Shown: positions 8,944-18,656, counted from the first letter of the stretch. The stretch: DNA of 64,000 bases from Bdellovibrionales bacterium (GCA_027459485.1 DAIDIG010000005.1:62001-126000), one strand, 5' to 3'. Translations and numbers: made by a program. Notes: a model not told the origin generated them from the sequence alone.

Positions 8944-10037
8944 GCTAATTTAATCTTTGGATCAAAGTAAGTATAAAGAATGTCTACGACCAGGTTCGCT
9001 AAAATGAGAAGTGTTGCATATATCAAAGTGACACCCAACACGAGCGGGTAATCGCGATTAGTGACGCTTAAAATAAAGTGCTTCGCCATACCGGGGATAT
9101 TAAAAATATCTTCGACTACGAATGAGCCCGACAGTACGCCAGCCGTCACCGGACCGGCATAACTCAAAACGGGAATCAGCGAATTTTTCAATACGTGCTT
9201 AAATAATATTGTTCTTTGTTTAAGGCCTTTGGCTTTTGCAGTGCGCACAAAATCAGAGCGAATGACCTCGAGCACGCTCGAACGAGTGAGCCGCGCGATG
9301 ACCGCAGCGGGTTGAAGCCCCAGCACAATGACCGGCATAATGTAAAACGAAGTGCCGTCCCACTGTGCGACGGGTAACCAATTGAGACCAAAACAAAAGA
9401 TTGTTATGAGGATGGGCGCAACGAGAAAACTCGGCACTGAAATGAACGACGTTGCAGCGACCATCGTGATATTGTCTTTCCAATTATTGTGATTAGCTGC
9501 GGCGTAAACTCCAGCGGGTATTCCGACGATAAACGCAAGAATCATCGCAAAAAGCCCGAGTTGCAACGACGCTGGGGCGCTCGACGCCACAATGTCGGTT
9601 ACTTCACGGCCGACATATTTATATGAATAACCGAGATGGCCGGTGGCTACTCCCTCAATATATTGGATGTACTGTTTGTACAATGGCGAGTTGAGATCGT
9701 ATTTGGCTTCAATTGCGGCTTTCACTTCAGGCGGGAGCGCTTTGTCTTGATCAAACGGACCACCCGGAATTGTTCGCAATAAGAAAAACGTCAGGGTGGC
9801 AATTGCCCAGACGACAAAAAGCGTCTGCAATAGACGCTTTAACACGTAATTTGTGAGCCCGTGTGTCGCCGCATGAAAAGCAAAAAATACGGCGACTAAA
9901 ACAATATCACCGACGATCACCGAATTTGGGATCGAATAACCAGCAAAGCTCCAAACAGCCGTCAATAGAATCGCAACCAATGCGCCGATGGGTAAAATAA
10001 CATTCAGCTGGCGAATCCATTGTCGGTTTTCGCTCAT
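8940..10037 (-). CDS. oppB: Peptide ABC transporter permease, OppB/DppB type, with N-terminal extension
   Basis: 365 residues. The conserved OppB body begins near residue 65 (LKRLLQTLFVVWAIATLTFFLLRTIPGGPF) and has the EAA loop AKAKGLKQRTILFKHVLKNSLIPV. Before it lies about 65 residues absent from ordinary OppB, holding two extra hydrophobic segments (VILPIGALVAILLTAVWSF and VIVGDIVLVAVFFAF). The start is supported by a 4-base overlap with the oppA stop. The extra helices may bind the solute-binding protein or be a relict of another protein. Confidence 0.92.
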   Translation of the reverse strand: MSENRQWIRQLNVILPIGALVAILLTAVWSFAGYSIPNSVIVGDIVLVAVFFAFHAATHGLTNYVLKRLLQTLFVVWAIATLTFFLLRTIPGGPFDQDKALPPEVKAAIEAKYDLNSPLYKQYIQYIEGVATGHLGYSYKYVGREVTDIVASSAPASLQLGLFAMILAFIVGIPAGVYAAANHNNWKDNITMVAATSFISVPSFLVAPILITIFCFGLNWLPVAQWDGTSFYIMPVIVLGLQPAAVIARLTRSSVLEVIRSDFVRTAKAKGLKQRTILFKHVLKNSLIPVLSYAGPVTAGVLSGSFVVEDIFNIPGMAKHFILSVTNRDYPLVLGVTLIYATLLILANLVVDILYTYFDPKIKLA

Positions 10038-11629
10038 TGCACGATCTCCATATCTTGCGGGTAAAACTTCATCATCACGTTCAACGGATAACCTTTGATT
10101 CGCGAATTGACCAAGTACTGTTCGCGGTAGAAATAAACCGGCACGATCACGGCGTCGTCTTCGAGAATTAATTTTTGAGCTTGATCGTAGAGCTGCTGCC
10201 GTTTTTGATTATCGAGCTCAGACGCCGCTTGTGTGACCAGGCTATCGTATTTTTTGCTCACCCAATTCGTGTCGTTATTGGCGTTATTGCTTTCAAACAA
10301 ATTCATGAACGTATCCGCATCGGGAAAATCGGCAATCCACGCAAACCGAAACATCGGGTAAATTTTTGCCTGAAGTGATTTGAGATAGGTCTTCCACTCT
10401 TCGTTCGTGAGTTCAACGTCAATACCGAGATTGCGCTTGAGCTGCGCCTGCACGTTTTCGCAAATTCGTTGGTGATTTTCATCCGTGTTAAATGAAATCG
10501 TCACGTGCGGGAATTTCGATCGGTCTTTGTAACCGGCATCGTCGAGAAGCTTTCGTGCCTTTTCGGGGTCGAATTTCATCCCGACATTGGCGTTATAGCC
10601 GACGAGGCCCGGCGGCACAATGCTGTTAGCTGGCAATTCACGACCGCCGTTAATTTTATTAATCTCGTCTTTGTCAATTGCCATTGCAAACGCTTGGCGA
10701 ACCTTCACATTATCGAACGGCTTCATTTTCACGTTAAAGCCGAAATAATAAAGCCCGAGCGTTGAAACCTGACGATATTCTTTCATCGTGCGAACGCTTT
10801 CTTCGTCGATGGTCGGGATTTCATCGAGCGCGTCGAGCTCATTTCTCTTGAACATATCAAGAGCAGTCGATTGATCTGAAATGACAAGCCCCAATATATA
10901 TTGAATCTTCGGCTTTTGCCCGAAATACCCATCATTTCTCTCAAGAACGACGGCTTTATCGTGATCCCAAGTTTTTAATTTGTAGGCGCCCAATGTCACC
11001 ATGTGCGCGGGAGTAGTCCACTGATCGCCGTACTTAGCGATGATATCTTTGCGGATAGGGAACGTGCACTCGTTACCCAAAATGGCTGGAAAGTAACTTT
11101 CGGGTCGCTCGAGTGTGACAACGAGCTGGCCTTTATCGTTCAATTTTACGCCGACTTGATTGAAATCTTTAATTTTTCCGTCAAAGTAGGCTTCGGCATT
11201 CTTGACGATAAATAAATAATTCGAGTACTCGGCACCCGTTTTTGGATTGAGTAAACGCTCCCAGCTGTCGATAATTTGTTGACCGGTGAAAGGCACGCCG
11301 TCTGTCCATTTCACGTCTTGGCGCAAAGTGAAAGTCCACGTTTTCATGTCTTTCGACGGCTGCCATGAGCTCGCGAGCGACGGCAAAACTTGAACATTAC
11401 CATCTTTAAATCCGTAGCGGACGAGCCCCTCCATCATCGCATCGAGAAGCCGCGAAGACGTCGTGTCGCTGATGAGCGTCCAATCGAGGCTCGGCGGTTC
11501 AGTAATGATATTCCAGCGAAGTGTCTGGTTGAGCGGCAAACCGTAGTCGAGTTTGGCTTTTCGCGTGCAAGCTGTTGTGAGAATCGTCGCGCTCAAGCAC
11601 GACAATACAATGATGCGTGATATTGACAT
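10034..11629 (-). CDS. oppA: Oligopeptide-binding lipoprotein, OppA/MppA type (SBP_bac_5)
   Basis: 531 residues with a lipoprotein signal; the lipobox LTTAC places the acylated Cys at about 21. SBP_bac_5 features include LRWNIITEPPSLDWTL, VKWTDGVPFTGQQIIDSWERLLNP and VRQAFAMAIDKDEI. GGGGGG sits 4 bases before the ATG as Shine-Dalgarno. It is the first gene of oppABC and lies 71 bases downstream of a murein transglycosylase on the same strand. A role in taking up peptides, possibly wall-derived muropeptides, is inferred from that context. Confidence 0.93.
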   Translation of the reverse strand: MSISRIIVLSCLSATILTTACTRKAKLDYGLPLNQTLRWNIITEPPSLDWTLISDTTSSRLLDAMMEGLVRYGFKDGNVQVLPSLASSWQPSKDMKTWTFTLRQDVKWTDGVPFTGQQIIDSWERLLNPKTGAEYSNYLFIVKNAEAYFDGKIKDFNQVGVKLNDKGQLVVTLERPESYFPAILGNECTFPIRKDIIAKYGDQWTTPAHMVTLGAYKLKTWDHDKAVVLERNDGYFGQKPKIQYILGLVISDQSTALDMFKRNELDALDEIPTIDEESVRTMKEYRQVSTLGLYYFGFNVKMKPFDNVKVRQAFAMAIDKDEINKINGGRELPANSIVPPGLVGYNANVGMKFDPEKARKLLDDAGYKDRSKFPHVTISFNTDENHQRICENVQAQLKRNLGIDVELTNEEWKTYLKSLQAKIYPMFRFAWIADFPDADTFMNLFESNNANNDTNWVSKKYDSLVTQAASELDNQKRQQLYDQAQKLILEDDAVIVPVYFYREQYLVNSRIKGYPLNVMMKFYPQDMEIVQ

Positions 11630-11700
11630 GAATCCCCCCGGTGTTCATTCGTCGCTCAAGTCAAGCGGCGAAGTCAATCTTTTTGCAACGTCAGTGAGGC

Positions 11701-14307
11701 TTATTCGATACTTTCCCAATTTTCACGCGGGGATGGCTTGCGATCGATTTTGACAGGTATAGAGCTTATGAGCCATTGCGCTTGGCCGTGGCCGGTCAAA
11801 TCCTTCTTGTTCTTATCGTACAATTGTGAATACACAATATAATTGCGCACGACCTTTTTCACGTAATTGCGTGTTTCAACAAATGGGATGTGCTCAACGA
11901 ATTCATCCATGTCGAGGTTTCCGAATGTACTGAGCCATGAATACACACGGTGAGGACCTGCGTTGTAAGCCGCAGCCACAAGCGGCGTGTAGCCGGAGAA
12001 TGTGTGCAGTAGCCGCGCCAAATAACGCGCCCCCAATTCGATATTTGTTTGAGGCGTCATAAGTTTTTCTTCTTGGATCGGCGGTTGATTCAATAATCGC
12101 TCCAGCTGCTCGGCCGTATACGGCATCAATTGGATCAGCCCCCGCGCGCCGACCGGCGAAATGGCATTGGGGTTAAAGCGGCTCTCGGCCCGCATGATCG
12201 CCCAAACTAGTTCTTTCGGTACGCCAAATTGCCGGCTGTATTGAGCCACTGTCGACTCATACGCCGGCGGGAAGGCAAACTGCCACAAACTTTTCGCACC
12301 GCTCAAACCGCCTTTTTGTCTCTCGCGCTCAAACATCGGCCGTTGCGCGATATTCATCGCGCGGTCAAACGAACCTGTCCGCACATACGCGCTCATCAGC
12401 ATGTTTAAATAAGTTCTGTTCCGAGTTCGCCGCTCGATCTCAAACAGTTCGCCTTTGGCCCAATCAGCCAGACCGAGTGTCATGAGCTCGCTCGCTCTAG
12501 TAAAACGCTGTCGAAGACGCGGGTCCTTGAAGCTACTCGCCTGCACAACTTCGCCATTTATATCGGGGGCCGATGAATCCGTGTTGGTGCTATCCGTCGT
12601 CGCGGCTTCTGAAACCGCGCTGTCGTTTGTTGCCGAATCGTCGGCACTTTCGGAGTCGTCACTTTTGCCCGCTTTCAATTGCGGCCCCGAATTCGCGGAT
12701 TGTTCGGTTGCATCTGCTGCTGGTGAGTTGGCCGCCGCGTCGGCATCGGCTGGCGAGGTTAAATGTGGGCCGGCGTCGTCAGGTGACGAAGCATCGAGGG
12801 CGGATGTGTCGCCTGAGTTCGCATCAGGCGCCGGGTCATTTTTGGCGAGAACGGACGTGGCCGACCCGCTTGCCTTTTCCGGCTTGGCGGATGGGATTTG
12901 CTTTAGCCGGCTCTTGGCTAAAAACCCATAAAAACTGAGATCGGATGCAGATGCCAGCCGTTCAAAATATTCGCGGGCTTCGTCATATTTTTTCTCACGA
13001 AACAGCGTCATTGCGAGCCAATAGTGCGTGCGCTCATTGCGGTAGGGGTAGCGCACCCGTCTGTGCCGGCGATGACGTCGCCACCAAACATAAACAATTC
13101 GCCGTTGGTACAATTGGCGAAATAGGTCTTCAGCTTTACCGTAATGTTGTTTCAAATATTCAATCCAGGCGATGTGCCAACGCGCTTCGATTGCGAGCTT
13201 CGAACCGGCGTTTCGTTTGATGAGTTCAATGAAACGTTGCTCGGCTCCGTCATAATCTTGAATTTGATAACTCAAGTACGCGGCGTTGAACGCCGCTTTT
13301 CGGCCCGACGACGACCACGGGCTAAGATGATAAGCGTTATTGAACGCCCCGATTGCCGACTGAAATTCGCCCGCTTGCGCGGCGACACGGCCGAGCTCTT
13401 CTTGATAGCGAAGTTCGTCCTTTTTCTGATCGTAATACTTCACGAGAATTTGTAGCGCCTCATAAGGGTAACCTTGCAATTCGTAATATTGCACAAGCAG
13501 CATGTCAGCGCGCATGATTTCAGCTTTGTCGCCGTCAGCGGCGGCCCGTTTGCGCAATTCGTCGATTTCTCGCTTCGCCAAATCTTCGTGCCCGGCAAGT
13601 TGCAATCGCTTCATTCGCGTTTCGATATCTCGCTGCGACGGCACGCATCCGACTTTTTGGTCGCCAATTTTGTCTTCGACGAGGTCAACTCCCCAATTGA
13701 TAACATCCGCTTGCGCGGGGAATCGCGCATAAATGCGACGTGCCCATCGACAGGCTAGGTAGCGGCGATTTTCTTTGATATCCGCCTCGAGCAGTTTGAC
13801 GAGAACGTCTGGGTAGCGTGGCGAATGACGCGAATGAAGTTCGAGAAAACGAAGATTTGAAAGGGCTTGCCCAATTTTGTTTAATTTGAGTTCGACCTCG
13901 CTCATTAGAAAACGTGCATCAATGCTGACCGTCGCATTCGGCTTGCCGCGCAAACACCGCTCGAGCTCTTGCAGCGCACCCGACATATCTCCGGATTGTT
14001 CTTCCACTTCGGCTAATTTCTCGTGGAGCTCAGCCGCGACCAGCGTCTTTTGCTCAAGCGCGTTTTGAAAGTCCGTTTTCGCGTCCGACCATTTTTTCTG
14101 TTGGGCAGCCGCGAGCCCAAGCTCGAAGTATTTGACGTCCGATACCGTTTTGGGCGACGCTGTCTGAACTGGTGGCTTCGGAGCTTGGTTTTTAGACGGC
14201 GTTTGGGTTTTCGCGGTCGACGGCGTCGGAGCTATCGCTGACGGCGGCTGCGCATACGTCGCAACACGAATTGCGAGCGAAAAAATAGTGACTGGAATTA
14301 TGATCAT
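11701..14307 (-). CDS. Soluble-type lytic murein transglycosylase with TPR superhelix
   Basis: 868 residues from the ATG at 14307. A weak signal region (IIIPVTIFSLAIRVATYAQ) and a Pro/Thr-rich linker lead into many TPR-like helical pairs (about 60-500). An acidic Ser/Asp/Ala linker follows, then a C-terminal SLT domain: IMRAESRFNPNAISPVGARG (catalytic Glu), LIQLMPYTAEQ and AAYNAGPHRVYSW. It cleaves MurNAc-GlcNAc with 1,6-anhydro ring formation in the periplasm. An odd basic loop (VYVWWRRHRRHRRVRYPYR) interrupts one TPR near residue 400. The longer reading frame to 14568 would overlap radA and is rejected. Divergent from radA with 42 bases between the starts. Confidence 0.9.
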   Translation of the reverse strand: MIIIPVTIFSLAIRVATYAQPPSAIAPTPSTAKTQTPSKNQAPKPPVQTASPKTVSDVKYFELGLAAAQQKKWSDAKTDFQNALEQKTLVAAELHEKLAEVEEQSGDMSGALQELERCLRGKPNATVSIDARFLMSEVELKLNKIGQALSNLRFLELHSRHSPRYPDVLVKLLEADIKENRRYLACRWARRIYARFPAQADVINWGVDLVEDKIGDQKVGCVPSQRDIETRMKRLQLAGHEDLAKREIDELRKRAAADGDKAEIMRADMLLVQYYELQGYPYEALQILVKYYDQKKDELRYQEELGRVAAQAGEFQSAIGAFNNAYHLSPWSSSGRKAAFNAAYLSYQIQDYDGAEQRFIELIKRNAGSKLAIEARWHIAWIEYLKQHYGKAEDLFRQLYQRRIVYVWWRRHRRHRRVRYPYRNERTHYWLAMTLFREKKYDEAREYFERLASASDLSFYGFLAKSRLKQIPSAKPEKASGSATSVLAKNDPAPDANSGDTSALDASSPDDAGPHLTSPADADAAANSPAADATEQSANSGPQLKAGKSDDSESADDSATNDSAVSEAATTDSTNTDSSAPDINGEVVQASSFKDPRLRQRFTRASELMTLGLADWAKGELFEIERRTRNRTYLNMLMSAYVRTGSFDRAMNIAQRPMFERERQKGGLSGAKSLWQFAFPPAYESTVAQYSRQFGVPKELVWAIMRAESRFNPNAISPVGARGLIQLMPYTAEQLERLLNQPPIQEEKLMTPQTNIELGARYLARLLHTFSGYTPLVAAAYNAGPHRVYSWLSTFGNLDMDEFVEHIPFVETRNYVKKVVRNYIVYSQLYDKNKKDLTGHGQAQWLISSIPVKIDRKPSPRENWESIE

Positions 14308-14349
14308 ATTCAGTTCCAAAAATGTTAGGCGATGTGGGACAATAACACA

Positions 14350-15726
14350 ATGAAAACCAAGTCGATTTTTGTGTGTCAAAATTGTGGATCGGAACGGCCA
14401 AAATGGGAAGGCCAGTGCCGTGACTGCGGGGCATGGAACTCTCTGGTTGAAGAAACAGTGAGTAAAGCGCCGAAAGGGGCTCGCTCGTGGTCCGTGGGTC
14501 CTTCGGATGAGCTGGCAACAGTTGGCAATGGTGTACTGGCCCTCGACTCTGAGGTTGAGGTCAAGCAATCCGAGCGTTGGTCAACCGGCATGAAAGAACT
14601 CAATCGAGTTTTGGGCGGCGGCCTTGTGCGCGGCAGTTACATATTGCTCGGCGGCGATCCGGGCATTGGTAAAAGCACACTTCTCATGCAAATGGCGGCG
14701 CAACTCGCGCGCGAAGATCATCGGGTACTGTACGTGTCGGGCGAAGAAAGCGTCGAACAAACCGCGATGCGGGCGCAGCGCCTCGGCGTTCGCACCCCGC
14801 AAGTGAAAGTCGCGAGCGACAGCCGACTCACGAACATATTAGATTTGGTCTCACGCGAAAACCCCGACGTACTTATCGTCGATTCGATTCAAACAATCTA
14901 CCTCGACGAAATCGCCTCAGCGCCAGGCACCGTTTCTCAAGTGCGAGAGTGCGCTGGGCGGCTGATGGCAACAGCGAAGAGCCAAGGCGTCGCCGTTTTT
15001 TTAGTCGGGCATATTACGAAAGACGGCTCTATTGCCGGCCCCAAAACCTTAGAACATATGGTCGATACGGTTCTATCTTTCGAAGGCGACGCCAATTACC
15101 AGTATCGCTTGCTGCGCGCGCAAAAAAATAGGTTTGGGCCAACGAACGAGCTTGGCGTATTTCAAATGAGCGGCCAGGGCCTTGAAGAAGTCGAAAATCC
15201 ATCCGAAATGTTTTTGGCCGAACGAGGTGACAGCCTAATCGGTTCAACCGTTTTTGCGGCGATTGAAGGCTCGCGGCCACTTTTATGCGAAGTGCAGGCG
15301 CTGACTTCGGGGACCTACATGGCGACCCCCCGACGGACGGCCCTCGGTATCGACTCGAATCGCGTGCAACTTCTCGCCGCCGTGCTCGATAAACACCTTG
15401 ACCGCGATTTTTCGCGAAACGATGTGTTCGTGAATGTGGTGGGAGGGCTGCGCCTAAGCGAACCTGCAGCCGATCTCGCCATTGCCGCGGCGATGCTCTC
15501 GACACTCAGTGGAGAGCCGCTTTCCGCGAACACGGCGCTTTTCGGAGAAATCGGTCTAACCGGTGAGGTTCGCGCGGTGACCTTTGCCGCCGAACGCGTG
15601 CGCGAAGCCGAAAAACTCGGCTTTCAAACGATGATTTTGCCGAAGAATTGCGAGCGGTCATTGCGCACGCAATCTACCAAAATCAATTTGCGCTTTATTC
15701 GTCATATAAAAGAATTGATGAGGTGA
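14350..15726 (+). CDS. radA: DNA repair protein RadA
   Basis: 458 residues. A RecA-like ATPase and branch-migration helicase in recombination. The N-terminal four-Cys zinc finger (CQNCGSERPKWEGQCRDCG) is followed by the P-loop GGDPGIGKSTLL, Walker B (VLIVDSIQT), the RadA-specific KNRFG motif (AQKNRFGPTNELGVF) and a Lon-like C-terminal domain (VNVVGGLRLSEPAADLAIAAA, ALFGEIGLTGEVR). Start 14350 is chosen because family members begin just before the zinc finger; an in-frame ATG at 14332 would add six residues. Confidence 0.96.
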   Translation: MKTKSIFVCQNCGSERPKWEGQCRDCGAWNSLVEETVSKAPKGARSWSVGPSDELATVGNGVLALDSEVEVKQSERWSTGMKELNRVLGGGLVRGSYILLGGDPGIGKSTLLMQMAAQLAREDHRVLYVSGEESVEQTAMRAQRLGVRTPQVKVASDSRLTNILDLVSRENPDVLIVDSIQTIYLDEIASAPGTVSQVRECAGRLMATAKSQGVAVFLVGHITKDGSIAGPKTLEHMVDTVLSFEGDANYQYRLLRAQKNRFGPTNELGVFQMSGQGLEEVENPSEMFLAERGDSLIGSTVFAAIEGSRPLLCEVQALTSGTYMATPRRTALGIDSNRVQLLAAVLDKHLDRDFSRNDVFVNVVGGLRLSEPAADLAIAAAMLSTLSGEPLSANTALFGEIGLTGEVRAVTFAAERVREAEKLGFQTMILPKNCERSLRTQSTKINLRFIRHIKELMR

Positions 15727-15730
15727 TTCT

Positions 15731-16831
15731 ATGGCATTAAATTGGTTGTTAGTGTTTAGCAGTCTTTTTTTCTCATTCGGTGTTTCAGCCGCGGAAAACG
15801 CCAATGCGAAAATTCAGTGGTATCGCCCCCTCATAGTAAACACCCTGCAAAATAACCACGCACGCGTCCTCATCGCCGGCAAGACAAGCCCCGGCAATCA
15901 GGTTGTCATTGGAGCAGAAGCCTACAGCTACAGATCACAAACCGACTCTTCTAAATTGAGCCCACGAGATCTCGCCGTATCGCCGGCCAAAGCGATCGCC
16001 GATAAAGATGGCGTTTTTCAAATTGCTTTGAACCTGCCGTATACAGCCGTGCAAATCCCAGTGATCATATCTGATGACAAAAATCAGACCTCGACCATTA
16101 TTCTTCTCATGCACGTAGAAAAAAATCACGTACACGTAAACGTCAAAACTGTAGCGCGCAATCGGTGGCGCGTTTACGTTGGGCCTGCATTTAAATTTTT
16201 TGACGTGAACGAATCCAATTCAATCGCGACAACGAGCGCATCGTCATCTCTTCTCGGCTCGACGGTGGGCGGCCGATACCAGTTTCGATCCAATACCTAC
16301 GCGCTCGCTTCTATCAATTCAGTTGAGGGAGTGGGTTCGGCCTCCGGCAATCAATTTACCTATAATGATTTCGAGGTTTCTCTTGGAGTTGGCCGAAAAA
16401 TCAAAACTCGCTGGCTGAAAAATTGGGATAAAGCAATCGAAGTCGATTACACAAATGCAAGTAGCCTTTTTATAGTAAGAGATGCTTCAAGTAATTTCGT
16501 ATTTGAAACAGCGGCGTTAAACAAGTTGGCGGCCGAATTCACAGTTTCTTATGACAATACAGCTCGGGTCACTTCGACAATCGGGGCAGGCCTTGAATAC
16601 GGCCTACTCAATTCTGCAAAGTTTGACTCAAGTCCCGGCATGACCGGTGGATTTTTAAATTATCAAATTTCGTATAGGCTCGATTCGCAATTTTTCGCCT
16701 TGGGCAATCTGAGTGCCGAGTACGAGAACTATTCGTTTTCAAACTATGACACGCCAACCGCCACCACAATTTCAACTTCGATGAGTCAAATTATCGGAAC
16801 GGCCACCGCCTCGATTGGCTTCGAGTTTTAA
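15731..16831 (+). CDS. Predicted outer-membrane beta-barrel protein
   Basis: 366 residues, not recognised as a named family. A signal peptide (cleavage likely after FGVSA) is followed by an N-terminal beta-rich domain of about 110 residues (VLIAGKTSPGNQVVIG and DGVFQIALNLP recall a carbohydrate-binding or Ig-like sandwich). The rest shows alternating hydrophobic strands (YVGPAFKFF, GRYQFRSNTYALASI, AGLEYGLL) and ends with SIGFEF, whose terminal Phe is typical of outer-membrane barrels. It begins 4 bases after radA and may be co-transcribed. Function unknown. Confidence 0.7.
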   Translation: MALNWLLVFSSLFFSFGVSAAENANAKIQWYRPLIVNTLQNNHARVLIAGKTSPGNQVVIGAEAYSYRSQTDSSKLSPRDLAVSPAKAIADKDGVFQIALNLPYTAVQIPVIISDDKNQTSTIILLMHVEKNHVHVNVKTVARNRWRVYVGPAFKFFDVNESNSIATTSASSSLLGSTVGGRYQFRSNTYALASINSVEGVGSASGNQFTYNDFEVSLGVGRKIKTRWLKNWDKAIEVDYTNASSLFIVRDASSNFVFETAALNKLAAEFTVSYDNTARVTSTIGAGLEYGLLNSAKFDSSPGMTGGFLNYQISYRLDSQFFALGNLSAEYENYSFSNYDTPTATTISTSMSQIIGTATASIGFEF

Positions 16832-17007
16832 GCGTCGCCATCCTGATGAGTTGGTTTACAGCCCTGAAAAAACTTGCGTATAGTTGACGCGAACCTTAAA
16901 TCACGACGCGCACTAATTTCATATATTAGCCGCCCTTTGGCCACAGCCACCGCTTAAGAAAATTTTTCTCGAACAATCAACGAAAAATAACAATCGTCGC
17001 CATTGTG

Positions 17008-17119
17008 ATAGCCAACCGGGATTGGTTTATGCCAAATCATGGAGTGGGTTACCATAATGCCAATACGGTGTTGGCTATGGTTTTGGGGGCCGACGTTTTA
17101 ACGAGCGATCGGCCTTTTT
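17008..17119 (+). ncRNA. Candidate structured RNA: long hairpin followed by terminator
   Basis: Bases 17008-17016 pair perfectly with 17070-17078 (9 bp). Inside them, 17021-17025 pairs with 17060-17064 and 17027-17031 with 17053-17057, making one long imperfect stem with a loop of about 20 bases. A separate terminator hairpin follows at 17088. No reading frame fits. It fills much of the gap of about 300 bases between the barrel-like gene and glpK; the rest of that gap (16832-17007) shows nothing I recognise. It could be a small RNA, a long 3' UTR structure or a degenerate inverted-repeat element. Confidence 0.35.
17088..17119 (+). terminator. Intrinsic terminator
   Basis: GGCCGA at 17088-17093 pairs perfectly with TCGGCC at 17109-17114, followed at once by five T (17115-17119). 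Oriented to stop plus-strand transcripts from the barrel-like gene or from the hairpin RNA upstream. Confidence 0.7.
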
Positions 17120-17132
17120 CTTTGTGGCTTAA

Positions 17133-18656
17133 TTAACGTGATCTTGGTGAACGGCCGGCAACTGTACCACGCGCCCGATCGACGGCGGCATGCCACTGTT
17201 TCACTCGCGTTTCACGTGCGGGTTTCGGCATCTGCGGCTCAAAGCGCTGGCCAAGATGCCAGGCTGATTTTAAATCGCTCTTACTTTTCCATAAACCAAC
17301 GCCAAGCCCCGCCAGAAACGCGGCGCCGATCCCGGTCGTTTCGACCATTCGCGGGCGCTCAATTGGCTGGCCGACGTAATCGGCTTGCAGTTGCATGAGA
17401 AGATTGTTGGATGTCGCCCCGCCGTCGACGCGCAACGAGCGCAATTTATGGCCGAGGTCCTTTTCCATCGCTCGTAAAATATCGAGATTTTGCATGGCCA
17501 TTGCATCGAGCGTGGCCCGGGCGAGATGCGAACTTGTTGTACCGCGCGTAAGGCCGCAGATGAGCCCACGCGCTTCGGGGTCCCAATAGGGTGCGCCGAG
17601 GCCCGAGAGTGCCGGCACAAAGTCGACGCCAGCCGAATCAGGCACCATCTTCGCGAGATCTTCGATTTCGGCGCTGCGAGTGATCATCTTGAGTCCGTCG
17701 CGCAGCCATTGAACGGCGGCTCCGCAAATGAACGCCCCACCTTCAAGTGCATAGGTCATTTTCTTTTCGCCCTGTAATCGCCACGCCACCGTCGTGAGAA
17801 GACCCGATTTCGCGGCGATGCGTTTGGCGCCTGTATTCATCAGTAAAAAACTGCCGGTGCCAAAAGTGCATTTGGCGTCACCCGGTTCATGGCACGCTTG
17901 ACCGAAGAGCGCCGCCTGTTGATCGCCCGCAATCCCCGCTATCGGGATACCATCGGGCAAACCCGGCACCGATTTCGTTCGCGCGACTTCACCCGAAGAA
18001 TTCACAATCTCGGGGAGTAACCCGCGCGGCACGTTGCCGAAAATCTTAAGAAGTTCGTCGTCCCACTCCCCATTTTCGATGTTCATTAGCTGTGTGCGCG
18101 AGGCGTTTGAAACATCGGTCACGTGCTTTTGCCCGCCCGACAGTCGCCACACGAGAAACGAATCGATAGTCCCGGCTGCAAGTTCGCCGCGACGAGCGCG
18201 CGCATCGACGCCCTCAACATTTTGCAACAGCCAGCGGAATTTACTCCCCGAAAAATAGGGGTCAATCACGAGCCCGGTTTTGCGCCGGATCTTTTGCGCG
18301 TGTTTTGATTTTTTCAGTTTCTCGCAAAAATCGGTCGTGCGCCGGCACTGCCACACGATCGCATTGTGGACGGCGCGATTCGTCTCGCGACTCCACATAA
18401 CGACCGTTTCGCGTTGATTGGTGATGCCGATGGCCGCGATATCGCGCGGGTTCACCGCCGCCTTGGCCACGACAAGGCCCATTGTCTCGGTGACAGATCG
18501 CCATATGTCTTCTGGGTCATGCTCCACCCAGCCGGGTTTCGGAAAAATTTGCCGAAATTCTCTATTTTCTTTGGCAACCGCAAATCCGCCTTGATCGACC
18601 AGCATGGCGGTGGTGCCGGTTGTGCCTTGGTCGATGGCTAAGATATATTGAGGCAT
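17133..18656 (-). CDS. glpK: Glycerol kinase
   Basis: 507 residues. FGGY-family kinase that makes sn-glycerol 3-phosphate from glycerol and ATP. Motifs: ILAIDQGTTGTTAMLVD at the N-terminus, PGWVEHDPEDIW, GITNQRETVVMW, AGIAGDQQAALFGQ, the FGGY signature region GAFICGAAVQWLRDGL, LSGLGAPYWDPEARGLICGL, and LRVDGGATSNNLLMQLQAD. GGAG lies 6 bases before the ATG, so the start is well supported. The start codon overlaps that of the divergent acyltransferase by two bases, which leaves no separate promoter region. No glpF or glpD is next to it. Confidence 0.97.
   Translation of the reverse strand: MPQYILAIDQGTTGTTAMLVDQGGFAVAKENREFRQIFPKPGWVEHDPEDIWRSVTETMGLVVAKAAVNPRDIAAIGITNQRETVVMWSRETNRAVHNAIVWQCRRTTDFCEKLKKSKHAQKIRRKTGLVIDPYFSGSKFRWLLQNVEGVDARARRGELAAGTIDSFLVWRLSGGQKHVTDVSNASRTQLMNIENGEWDDELLKIFGNVPRGLLPEIVNSSGEVARTKSVPGLPDGIPIAGIAGDQQAALFGQACHEPGDAKCTFGTGSFLLMNTGAKRIAAKSGLLTTVAWRLQGEKKMTYALEGGAFICGAAVQWLRDGLKMITRSAEIEDLAKMVPDSAGVDFVPALSGLGAPYWDPEARGLICGLTRGTTSSHLARATLDAMAMQNLDILRAMEKDLGHKLRSLRVDGGATSNNLLMQLQADYVGQPIERPRMVETTGIGAAFLAGLGVGLWKSKSDLKSAWHLGQRFEPQMPKPARETRVKQWHAAVDRARGTVAGRSPRSR

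Noticed and set aside
14308-14568. 87-residue N-terminal extension of the lytic transglycosylase
   Set aside because: It is antisense to the radA zinc finger region and would push the signal peptide inside the protein.
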